From Acidimicrobiia bacterium (GTDB lineage: Bacteria; Actinomycetota; Acidimicrobiia; IMCC26256; JAMXLJ01), in NCBI GenBank assembly GCA_024281095.1, contig JAMXLJ010000138.1:20888-84887 (forward strand): a DNA stretch of 64,000 nucleotides. Reading direction: 5' to 3'. The notes beneath the pieces are model-generated. The model was not told the origin of the DNA. It searched no databases and saw only the letters and a list, made by a program, of their open reading frames with translations. The number at the start of each line of letters is the position of its first letter. The first letter of the stretch is position 1. Of the stretch, positions 1-7,252 are shown piece by piece. A program made the translations under genes and the position numbers.

Positions 1-1449
1 TACCGCGCCGTCGTCGCGGGTGCGCTCGACGCGGCACCGTTCTGGGCCCGACCCGACCTGCGATCGCTCGTGTTCGACGTTCCGCACACCGTGTTGCGTC
101 CCGACGTGGCGGGCGTGCAGATCACCGCATGGGGCGCGCACTCGCCGGAGTACCCCAGGGCCTCGATGCCCCAGGGCCTGCTCACCTCGATCGACGACAG
201 GTTCGGGCCTCATCCTGCGTTCGCGAACGACTCCGACCCGGGCTGGTACTCCCCCGAATATCTCGCCAACCTGACCGCTTCGTTGCAGGCGGGCGCGCGC
301 CGCCGCATCGAGATCCTCGAGTGGCTCCTCGAGAAGGACGATTCGTTCGACTTCGTGCTCGCCACGATGTCGGAGCCGCACTCCGGTGGCCACCACCTCT
401 GGCACGGCGCCGACGCGGGTCATCCGCTGGCCGGCACCCCGAGCGCAGCCGTCGCCGCAGCGCACCTCGTCGATCTGTACCGGACGCTCGACGAGTGCGT
501 CGGCCGGTTCGTGAGCCTCGCCGGCCCCGAAACCACGGTCGTCGTGTTCGCGTTGCACGGCATGCAGACGAACGGCAACGACCTTCCGTCGCTCGTGCTG
601 CTTCCCGAACTGCTGCACCGGCGTCATGTCGGGCGTGCCGCGCTTCGTGATCCGGATCCGGCCCGGTGGCGCGCTTCCGGTATGCAGCCGATCGTCCCCG
701 ACGAATCGGAGCAGTGGATCGCCTACATGGCGTCGCGCTTCGCGGACACGTTGGCCGCTCGCGTGCGCAACGTCGCGAAGCAGGTGCTGCCGCACGGTGT
801 GATGCATGCGGCTCGTCGCGCCCTCGGGCGGCCTGATCCGCGGCTCGGCCCGCTCGTGACCGCGATTCCCGCGGAAGACCGACGTGAGCCGTCGGCGCTG
901 GGGCTCGGCGCCCGCGACCCCGACTACCAGATCGTGTGGCGGTATCGCCGGCACTGGCCGTCGATGCCGGCATTCGCGCTCCCGTCGTTCTCCGACGGGC
1001 ACGTGCGCGTGAACGTACGCGGTCGTGAGCACGACGGGATCGTCGACCCGGCCGACTTCGCTGCCGCCTGCGACGCGGTGGTCGAGCTCGTCGCCGCGTG
1101 CCGCGACCCGCGCACGGGTGAACCGGTGCTCGCCGACGCGGTGCGCATGCGTACGAGCCCGCACGACGACGGCCCCGCCGCCGACCTCGTGCTGACGTGG
1201 GCCGGAGCCGCGGACGCGTTCGAGCATCCGCACCTCGGCACGATCGGTCCGTTCCCGTTCTGCCGTACCGGCGAGCACAGCCCCGACGGCTTCGCCCTCG
1301 TCGCCGGCCCGGGCATCACGCGTCGCGACCTGGGCGTGCGCTCGGCGTACGACCTCCCACCGACACTGCTCACACTGCTCGAACGGCCACCCGACCATTC
1401 GCTCACCGGCCACGCGCTGCCGGTCGCGGTCAGTGGGGTCGCGTCATGA
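1..1449 (+). CDS. Alkaline-phosphatase-superfamily phosphohydrolase, 5' partial
   Basis: The frame is open from base 1 upstream of the track's GTG at 70, so the gene begins outside the window and at least 482 residues are visible. It looks like a type I phosphodiesterase/nucleotide pyrophosphatase of the AlkP superfamily. Family-like signatures are an ALHGMQTNGN stretch in the middle, typical of the metal-binding histidine region, and a C-terminal HSPDGFALVAGPGI segment resembling the last metal-binding block. The N-terminal nucleophile region is missing from view. No signal peptide can be judged. The stop overlaps the ATG of the next gene (ATGA), so it is probably co-transcribed with the glycosyltransferase and may act in cell-envelope or glycolipid metabolism. 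The substrate is unknown. Confidence 0.7.
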   Translation, partial: YRAVVAGALDAAPFWARPDLRSLVFDVPHTVLRPDVAGVQITAWGAHSPEYPRASMPQGLLTSIDDRFGPHPAFANDSDPGWYSPEYLANLTASLQAGARRRIEILEWLLEKDDSFDFVLATMSEPHSGGHHLWHGADAGHPLAGTPSAAVAAAHLVDLYRTLDECVGRFVSLAGPETTVVVFALHGMQTNGNDLPSLVLLPELLHRRHVGRAALRDPDPARWRASGMQPIVPDESEQWIAYMASRFADTLAARVRNVAKQVLPHGVMHAARRALGRPDPRLGPLVTAIPAEDRREPSALGLGARDPDYQIVWRYRRHWPSMPAFALPSFSDGHVRVNVRGREHDGIVDPADFAAACDAVVELVAACRDPRTGEPVLADAVRMRTSPHDDGPAADLVLTWAGAADAFEHPHLGTIGPFPFCRTGEHSPDGFALVAGPGITRRDLGVRSAYDLPPTLLTLLERPPDHSLTGHALPVAVSGVAS

Positions 1450-2573
1450 GCCGTCGCGATCCCGCCGACGTGAAGGTCAGCGTCTGCATCATCAACTACA
1501 ACTACGCGCGCTACCTGGCCGACGCGATCGAGAGCGCACTCGATCAGGACCACCCGAACCTCGAGGTGATCGTGATCGACGACGGCAGCACCGACGCGTC
1601 GCTCGCGGTGGCGCAGCGGTACGCGCCGCGTGTGCGCACGATCCGCAAGGCGAACGGTGGACAGGGCTCGGCGGTGAACGCGGCGTTCACCGCCGCCACG
1701 GGTGAGGCGTTGTTCTTCCTCGACGCGGACGACATGCTCACACCGGGCACGGTCTCGCTCGCGGCCGCCGCGTTCGCGGAGGATCCGTCGCTCGCGAAGG
1801 TGCAGTTCTCCATGGAGATCGTCGACGCGAGCGGCATCTCCACCGGCCGCTGCATCCCGGGGCCGGGGACGCACTTCCCGAGTGGGGACCTCTCCGACCG
1901 GGTGCTGCGGTGCCGCAACTACCCGTGGCCGCCGAGCAGCGCGAACGCGTATTCGTCGGCCGCGCTCGAAATCGTGCTGCCCATACCCGAGGAGATCTAC
2001 CGCGGCGACACCGACTGCTATCTGGCCGAGACGGTTCCCTTGTGCGGCCCGATCCGGTCGATCCCGCACGTCGGTGCGAAGTACCGCTGGCACGGAGCGA
2101 ACGACTTCGCGGGGAGTGCAGGTGGTGTCGCCTGGCTGCACCACAAGCTCGATCTCGTCGACGCGGGTCACGAGGCGGTGCGCCAGACCGCGCGGAAGCT
2201 CGGGATGTCGCTGGCTTCGTTCCCCGACGACGTCGCCGACCTCGACGACATGGCGTACCTCGGCGTACGTCTCGCGTCGTTGCGCATGGACCCGGCATCG
2301 CACCCGCTGCGCGGCGACCGTGTGCACGACCTCACCATCCGGGGGATCGTGGCGAGCTTCCGGCACCCGTATCTGTCACGCCGGGCGCGGCTGAAGCGGG
2401 TGGTCTGGTTCGTCGCCGCCGGGTTCGTCCCGCGGCGCGCCGGGCGCTGGGTCTGCCGGCTCTTCGTGCCCGACGGCCCCTTCCGGCCGCGGTGGCAGGC
2501 GATGTTCGGGCGCGCCCGCGAGCTTCCCGAGGTCGCGGTCACGAACGGACGCACGCACGCGAAGGCCGTCTGA
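1446..2573 (+). CDS. Glycosyltransferase family 2
   Basis: The protein is 375 aa with an N-terminal GT-A domain. It begins with a VSVCIINYNYARYL strand, followed by VIVIDDGSTD and a FFLDADD motif, which is the nucleotide-sugar/metal-binding DxD. These features are those of inverting GT2 enzymes that move a sugar from an NDP-sugar to an acceptor at the inner face of the membrane. The ATG at 1446 is preferred over the track's upstream start because it overlaps the previous stop (ATGA) and puts the GT-A beta strand near the N terminus. The C-terminal 100 residues are basic and lack a clear multi-pass membrane domain. Sugar and acceptor are unknown. Confidence 0.85.
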   Translation: MSRRDPADVKVSVCIINYNYARYLADAIESALDQDHPNLEVIVIDDGSTDASLAVAQRYAPRVRTIRKANGGQGSAVNAAFTAATGEALFFLDADDMLTPGTVSLAAAAFAEDPSLAKVQFSMEIVDASGISTGRCIPGPGTHFPSGDLSDRVLRCRNYPWPPSSANAYSSAALEIVLPIPEEIYRGDTDCYLAETVPLCGPIRSIPHVGAKYRWHGANDFAGSAGGVAWLHHKLDLVDAGHEAVRQTARKLGMSLASFPDDVADLDDMAYLGVRLASLRMDPASHPLRGDRVHDLTIRGIVASFRHPYLSRRARLKRVVWFVAAGFVPRRAGRWVCRLFVPDGPFRPRWQAMFGRARELPEVAVTNGRTHAKAV

Positions 2574-2581
2574 ACCGCGGC

Positions 2582-3472
2582 TCAGCCGGGAACGCGAACC
2601 GGCCCGGGTTGGCGTCGTTGCCGCGGGAGCGGTGCCGCCGTGCCGGCATCGTCCGGCCGGAACCGCCTCGCTCGCGAGCGCCGCGTGACGGCTTCGCCCG
2701 CCCGCACGATCCCGTACGCGACCCCGGTCGTGACGACACCGGACACCGCATCGAGGATCCAGTGGTTGCCGGTGACGACGATCGCCAGCGTGATGGTGAA
2801 GGGGTACGCGACGAGCAGCGCGCGTGACCACCAGCGACGCAGTTGCGGGTACAGCGCGAACACGCACCATGACGACCATCCGAGGTGCAGGCTGGGTACC
2901 GCGGCGTAGAGGTTGCCGAAGGCGTCCTTGTCGTTGCCGCTCGGAGGCTTGCCCAGGCCGAAGTACTTCACCGCGGTGTCGACGAACCCGTAGTTGCCGG
3001 GCATCAAGCGCGGCGGCATCACGGGATAGAGCCAGAAACCGAGCAGACCGAGGCCGAACACGACGAAGAGCACGTTGCGCCAGCGCACGTAACGCGCCGG
3101 CGCCTTCCGGTACAGCCACACGAGCACGACGACCGGCATGACGAAGTGAATGCTGCCGTACCAGATGTTCTCGAACGAGATGAACGGGTGGTACTTCAGG
3201 AAGAAGTGCTGGAGGCCGTGCTCGACATACAGACCGGTCGCCTTCTCGATGTGCACGAGTTGCTTCGCGTGCTCGAACGCGAGGTGTTGCGGGCCCTGCA
3301 CCTTGTCGCGCAGCCAGTCGTACGCGTAGTACACCGCGAACACGAGGGCGATCTCGAGCACCCACCCGTACCGAAGGCGCCGGCTCGACGGCGCGCGGGG
3401 CTCGGGCGGCGCAGGTGTTTCGTCCTGCGGCCGCGGCGGCGGCACGGGGAAGGGTACGGCTGCGGCTTGCAT
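2582..3472 (-). CDS. PAP2 (Aur1/Ipt1-like) membrane phosphatase
   Basis: This 296-aa protein has a proline-rich cytoplasmic N terminus (about 35 residues), then about six hydrophobic segments. PAP2 phosphatase motifs are visible: PSLHLGWSS carries the catalytic histidine region and TGNHWILD the second histidine/aspartate block. The YPVMPPRLMP segment is typical of the inositolphosphotransferase (Aur1-type) branch. Such enzymes remove or exchange phosphate on lipids such as phosphatidate or polyprenyl phosphates. It runs convergent to the GT2 gene with an 8-nt gap. A role in envelope lipid metabolism fits its neighbours but the substrate cannot be read from sequence. Confidence 0.85.
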   Translation of the reverse strand: MQAAAVPFPVPPPRPQDETPAPPEPRAPSSRRLRYGWVLEIALVFAVYYAYDWLRDKVQGPQHLAFEHAKQLVHIEKATGLYVEHGLQHFFLKYHPFISFENIWYGSIHFVMPVVVLVWLYRKAPARYVRWRNVLFVVFGLGLLGFWLYPVMPPRLMPGNYGFVDTAVKYFGLGKPPSGNDKDAFGNLYAAVPSLHLGWSSWCVFALYPQLRRWWSRALLVAYPFTITLAIVVTGNHWILDAVSGVVTTGVAYGIVRAGEAVTRRSRARRFRPDDAGTAAPLPRQRRQPGPVRVPG

Positions 3473-3534
3473 GGAAGCTTTCAGGCTAGAGCCAGCGACG
3501 GCCTGTCCTCGGAACTACCCCAACTGCTGCGGTG

Positions 3535-3936
3535 CTACTGGTCCCGGCGGCGGACCGCGAACGTGGCGGTTGCATGGGCCACGACCTCGCCTTCCGCGTC
3601 ACGAACCCAGGCCTCGGCGAACGCCACGCTGCGGGTGAGGCGCTGTACCTCGCCACGCACGGTGAGACCGTCACCTTCCTTGGCCCCACGGGGCATCGAG
3701 TAGTCGATCTGCAGCGTGGACACGCGGTCGCCGCGGTCGAGCGCGGCGTTCAGGGCGAAGTTCATGGCCGCGTCGAGGGTGACGCCGTACACCCCGCCGT
3801 GGACGATCCCGAACGGGTTGCACGCCATCGTGGTCGGGTTCCAGACGGCTGAGCACCAGCCATCGCCGTACGAGTCGAACGCGAGGCCGATGGCGGCGAG
3901 GAGCGGCATGCCGCCGTCGCCGAGCTGCGAGTCCAT
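3535..3936 (-). CDS. Hotdog-fold thioesterase (PaaI/4HBT type)
   Basis: The protein is 133 aa, the usual size for a single hotdog domain. It contains GIVHGGVYGVTLDAAMNFAL, the long central helix with the HGG turn found in PaaI-type acyl-CoA thioesterases. The track's 264-aa version runs into the thiolase promoter and gene, so I use the ATG at 3936; a GTG nine bases upstream is also possible. The gene is divergent from the thiolase, which fits a role in acyl-CoA turnover, hydrolysing short or aromatic acyl-CoA. Substrate preference is unknown. Confidence 0.82.
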   Translation of the reverse strand: MDSQLGDGGMPLLAAIGLAFDSYGDGWCSAVWNPTTMACNPFGIVHGGVYGVTLDAAMNFALNAALDRGDRVSTLQIDYSMPRGAKEGDGLTVRGEVQRLTRSVAFAEAWVRDAEGEVVAHATATFAVRRRDQ

Positions 3937-4038
3937 GTTCCGCACGACCGGCCAATCTACGCACGTCTGCGGCCCTGAGGCGGACGGGGCGCGCGGGCGT
4001 ACACTCGACCGGTCGGTCAAGTTTCGCGGGAGGATCTC

Positions 4039-5193
4039 ATGGCCACGGCTGTCATCGTCGACGCGGTCCGCACCGCGCTCGGGCGTCGCAACGGGAAGCT
4101 CAAGGACACCCACCCGGTCGATCTCGCGGCGTTGACCCTGCGATCGCTCGTGGAGCGCAACGGTGTCGACCCCGCGCAGGTCGAGGACGTGATCATGGGC
4201 TGCGTCATGCAGGTCGGCGACCAAGCGGTCAATGTCGGCCGGAACGCGGCGCTGGCGGCCGGCTTCCCGGAGTCGGTCGTCGGAACGACGGTCGACCGTC
4301 AGTGCGGGTCGTCGCAGCAGGCGGCGCACTTCGCTGCGCAGGGTGTGATCGCCGGTGCGTACGACGTCGTCATCGCGGCCGGGGTCGAGAACATGACGCG
4401 GGTGCCGATGGGCGCCTCGTTCATTTCCGGCAGCATGCCGTTCGGCCCGAAGATGATGGAGCGCTACAACCTCGTGCCGCAGGGCATCTCGGCCGAGCTC
4501 ATCGCGGAGAAGTGGGGTATCACGCGGGAGCAGAACGACGAGCTGTCACTCGAGTCCCACCGGCGTGCGACACGCGCGACCGACGAGGGCCGCTTCGAGA
4601 GGGAGATCATTCCCGTCACGGTCACGACCGACGACGGCACCGCGGAGTTCAAGGTCGACGAGGGCTTCCGGCGCGACTCCTCGCTCGAGAAGCTCGGGTC
4701 GCTCAAGCCGGCGTTCAAGCCGGACGGCGTGGTCACCGCCGGCAACTCCAGCCAGATCAGCGACGGCGCCGCCGCGCTGCTCATCATGAGCGAGGAGAAG
4801 GCGAACCAACTCGGCCTGCGGCCGCGCGCCAGGTTCCATTCGTTCGCGCTGGCCGGCGTCGACCCCGTGCTCATGCTCACGGGCCCGATCCCCGCGACGA
4901 CCAAGGTGCTCGAGCGGGCCAAGATGACGCTCGACCAGATGGACCTGATCGAGATCAACGAGGCCTTCGCGCCCGTCGTCCTGGCGTGGCAGCAAGAGCA
5001 TCACCCCGACATGACCAAGGTCAACGTGAACGGTGGTGCGATCGCGATCGGCCACCCGCTCGGATGCTCGGGCGCGCGGCTGATGACCACGCTCCTCAAC
5101 GAGCTCGAGCGCACTGGCGGCCGCTACGGCCTGCAGACGATGTGCGAGGGCGGCGGTATGGCGAACGCGACGATCATCGAACGCCTGGGTTGA
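4039..5193 (+). CDS. Acetyl-CoA C-acyltransferase (thiolase)
   Basis: This 384-aa enzyme of the thiolase family joins or cleaves acetyl-CoA and acyl-CoA in beta-oxidation or ketone metabolism. All catalytic elements are present: nucleophile Cys89 in DRQCGSS, His339 in GHPLGCSGAR, and Cys369 in MCEGGG. The protein starts directly with the first beta strand (ATAVIVDAVRTALG), supporting the ATG at 4039; an AGGA ribosome site precedes it by a few bases. It is close to the FadA/steroid-type thiolases of actinobacteria, but the degradative or biosynthetic direction and chain length cannot be assigned. It is followed after 4 nt by a small membrane protein gene. Confidence 0.92.
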   Translation: MATAVIVDAVRTALGRRNGKLKDTHPVDLAALTLRSLVERNGVDPAQVEDVIMGCVMQVGDQAVNVGRNAALAAGFPESVVGTTVDRQCGSSQQAAHFAAQGVIAGAYDVVIAAGVENMTRVPMGASFISGSMPFGPKMMERYNLVPQGISAELIAEKWGITREQNDELSLESHRRATRATDEGRFEREIIPVTVTTDDGTAEFKVDEGFRRDSSLEKLGSLKPAFKPDGVVTAGNSSQISDGAAALLIMSEEKANQLGLRPRARFHSFALAGVDPVLMLTGPIPATTKVLERAKMTLDQMDLIEINEAFAPVVLAWQQEHHPDMTKVNVNGGAIAIGHPLGCSGARLMTTLLNELERTGGRYGLQTMCEGGGMANATIIERLG

Positions 5194-5197
5194 CCAC

Positions 5198-5458
5198 TTG
5201 CTGTACCTCAAGATCCTGATCGCGATCCTGGCGGCCTTGACGATCTACGTCATCGCCGCCGGGATGATCAGGTCGTTCAACACGGAGCCCCCGGCCGAGC
5301 CCGAGCCGGGCGAGCTGCGCCCGGTGGACTATCGCTACCGGTGCGTCGTGTGCGGCGCCGAGGTGACGATGACGGCGGCTCCGGGCGACGAGGTGCCGGA
5401 GCCGCCGCGGCACTGCCGTGAGGACATGGCCCTCGTCGTAGAGGCTACGGACGGCTGA
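5198..5458 (+). CDS. Small membrane protein with zinc-ribbon-like cysteines
   Basis: The 86-aa protein has one N-terminal transmembrane helix (about residues 3-24), then an acidic proline-rich linker and a small C-terminal domain with C49-x2-C52 and a later H72-C73. That layout resembles a tiny metal-binding ribbon, but only one CxxC knuckle is present. The start is a TTG, 4 nt after the thiolase stop, so the two are likely co-transcribed. I do not recognise a named family. Metal binding is inference. Confidence 0.6.
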   Translation: MLYLKILIAILAALTIYVIAAGMIRSFNTEPPAEPEPGELRPVDYRYRCVVCGAEVTMTAAPGDEVPEPPRHCREDMALVVEATDG

Positions 5459-5500
5459 ACTCCCAGGTGGGCGCCCGGAGTTCCCCCTCGAGGGCGCAAT

Positions 5501-5525
5501 CCACAGGTTGGGGACAAGCCTGTGG
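5501..5525. repeat. Inverted repeat with DnaA-box-like core
   Basis: CCACAGG and CCTGTGG form a perfect 7-bp inverted repeat around an 11-nt spacer; the inner bases add an A-T pair and a G-T wobble. The bottom strand reads TTGTCCCCA, one mismatch from the actinobacterial DnaA box TTGTCCACA. It lies between two convergent genes, so it could instead be a weak terminator, though no T-run follows. Confidence 0.45.
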
Positions 5526-5568
5526 GAAGTTACACCGTTGGTATTTGTTCACGCTCTGGTAACCGGCG

Positions 5569-5829
5569 TCAGCGGTACCGGGTCGCGAACACGAAACCGG
5601 CGCAGATCTCGACCAGCCCCAGGATCAGATAGCGGTTGTGGGCGCCTCCGGGGAGCAGCCCGAGGTAGTTGGTGATCACCACCAGGCAGCCGCCCAGCAG
5701 GAGGCAGAACATCGCGGTCGGCACCCACATCGGGCTCGCCGGCGCCTTCTTCGGGGACGGCGGCGTGTACCGCGACGGCTTGGGCTTCGGCTGCGTGGTC
5801 CGCGACGACTTGCTCTTCGGCTGCGGCAC
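5569..5829 (-). CDS. crgA: Cell division protein CrgA
   Basis: The protein is 86 aa from the GTG at 5829, within the normal CrgA range. A basic, Ser/Lys/Pro-rich cytoplasmic N terminus (PKSKSSR, then SRYTPPSPKK) precedes two transmembrane helices, with the loop NYLGLLPGG between them and a terminal FATRYR. CrgA is a small inner-membrane septum protein that helps recruit FtsI and other division proteins in actinobacteria. The track starts 10 codons earlier at a GTG (5859); the family usually begins PKSK, so I favour the later start, which also leaves 53 bp for a promoter shared with the divergent pabA gene. The setting next to pabA/trpG and pknB matches the mycobacterial oriC-proximal order. 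Confidence 0.9.
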   Translation of the reverse strand: MPQPKSKSSRTTQPKPKPSRYTPPSPKKAPASPMWVPTAMFCLLLGGCLVVITNYLGLLPGGAHNRYLILGLVEICAGFVFATRYR

Positions 5830-5882
5830 GCGGCCGAGGATATCCGTGCGGCGTGCCACATCGGCGCGGGTACGGTCGTGGC

Positions 5883-6482
5883 GTGACCGGTGCCCGGGTG
5901 CTCGTCATCGACAACTACGACTCGTTCGTCTACAACCTCGTCCAGTACCTCGGCGAGCTCGGCACGACCCCGATCGTTCACCGCCACGACGCGTTGTCGC
6001 TCGCCGAGCTGCGCGCGATCGAGCCCGACGCACTGCTCGTCTCGCCCGGGCCCGGCCGGCCCGAGGACGCGGGCATCTCCAACGACGCGATCCGTGACTT
6101 TGGCGAGCGGGGCATCCCGGTGCTCGGCGTCTGCCTCGGGCACCAGTGCATCGGCCAGGTCTACGGCGGCGAGGTGGTGCGCGCGCCGCAGGTGATGCAC
6201 GGCAAGACGTCCGAGATCCGTCACGCGGGCACGGGCGTGTTCGCCGGGCTGCCCAACCCGATCACCGCGACGCGCTATCACTCGCTCGTCGTCGAACCCG
6301 GCTCGGTGCCTTCGTGTCTCGAGATCACCGCCGAGGCGGATGACGGCGTCGTGATGGGCCTGCGGCACCGTGAGCTGCCCATCGAGGGTGTGCAGTTCCA
6401 CCCGGAGTCGATCCTCACCGACGCCGGTCGCGATCTCCTGCGGAACTTCCTCGCCGCGAGGGCTGCCGACCCGGTTCGTTAG
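5883..6482 (+). CDS. pabA: Aminodeoxychorismate/anthranilate synthase component II (glutamine amidotransferase)
   Basis: The protein is 199 aa, a class I glutamine amidotransferase. It hydrolyses glutamine to supply ammonia to the chorismate-using partner (PabB or TrpE). The catalytic triad is visible: Cys84 in GVCLGHQC, and His173 and Glu175 in FHPES. The N-terminal IDNYDSFVYNLVQYLGELG is the family signature. The GTG at 5883 puts the first beta strand at the right place; the longer track start adds unrelated residues. It is the orthologue position of the trpG-labelled gene beside mycobacterial pknB, and sequence alone does not settle whether it serves folate or tryptophan synthesis. No component I gene is in the window. 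Confidence 0.9.
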   Translation: MTGARVLVIDNYDSFVYNLVQYLGELGTTPIVHRHDALSLAELRAIEPDALLVSPGPGRPEDAGISNDAIRDFGERGIPVLGVCLGHQCIGQVYGGEVVRAPQVMHGKTSEIRHAGTGVFAGLPNPITATRYHSLVVEPGSVPSCLEITAEADDGVVMGLRHRELPIEGVQFHPESILTDAGRDLLRNFLAARAADPVR

Positions 6483-7252
6483 GGCAGGCGCGCGAGGCGG
6501 CCGTCGACCCGGGCGAGCCCGTCGGCGACGAGTGACTCCAGCGCTTCGCGGTCGACGGTGGCGACGGGCACCGCTGCGGCGCGAAGCGTCGCCAGAACGT
6601 TGCCGCGCCGTTGACGGAACGAGCCTGCAAACCGGCCTTGTGGCGCGGCGCGTGTCTCGTCCGCGAGCGGGCCGCGTGCCGTGCAGGCCCGCGCGAGCGG
6701 GCACTCCTCGCAGCGCGGATTACGCGGGCGACACAGCAACGCGCCGACGTCCATGAGCGCGAGCAGCCGGTCGCGTCCGGTGAGCGGACCGGCAACGTCG
6801 CGCATCGCCGCTTCCGCGGCTCGCGGTGTGAGTCGCATGCCACGAACGCGCTCGACGACTCGACGCACGTTCACCTCCACCGCGACGACGTCGGCATCGT
6901 GGGCCTGGGCGAGCACCGCGTTGGCCGTGTACCGCCCGACCCCGGGCAGGGTCGCGAGATCGTCGGGCCATCCCGACGCCGCGATCGCCGTCGCCGCCTC
7001 CCACAGGCGGCGGGCCCGACGCGGGTAACCGAGCCGGCCCCACGCCTCGATGACCTCACCGGGGCCCGCGGCGGCCGTCGCCTCGGGCGTGGGGAAGCGG
7101 TCGATGAACGCGGGCCATGCCGCCGCGACCCGCGGCACCTGCGTCTGGTGCAGCATCACCTCCGACACGAGGATCGGCCAGCGGTCGCGCGTCGCCCGCC
7201 AGGCAAGATCGTGACGGCCGTGGCGGAAGTACCAGTGCGCGAGCGCGCTCAC
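6479..7252 (-). CDS. mutY: MutY-type A/G-specific adenine glycosylase with altered catalytic residue
   Basis: This 257-aa HhH-GPD glycosylase has EVMLHQTQV near the N terminus (E31, the MutY catalytic glutamate), helix-hairpin-helix LPGVGRYTA (102-110), and a complete 4Fe-4S ligand set C174-x6-C181-x2-C184-x5-C190. The C-terminal FAGSFRQRRG segment is like other actinobacterial MutY proteins, which lack a full NUDIX-like domain. MutY removes adenine opposite 8-oxoguanine. Oddly, the position of the conserved HhH-GPD aspartate (D138 of endonuclease III; LDxNV in MutY) is Glu126 (VAVEVNV, codon GAG). Its GTG start overlaps the pknB stop (GTGA), so it is translated from the tail of the cell-growth operon. 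It ends convergent to pabA with a 4-nt overlap. Confidence 0.85.
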   Translation of the reverse strand: MSALAHWYFRHGRHDLAWRATRDRWPILVSEVMLHQTQVPRVAAAWPAFIDRFPTPEATAAAGPGEVIEAWGRLGYPRRARRLWEAATAIAASGWPDDLATLPGVGRYTANAVLAQAHDADVVAVEVNVRRVVERVRGMRLTPRAAEAAMRDVAGPLTGRDRLLALMDVGALLCRPRNPRCEECPLARACTARGPLADETRAAPQGRFAGSFRQRRGNVLATLRAAAVPVATVDREALESLVADGLARVDGRLARLP

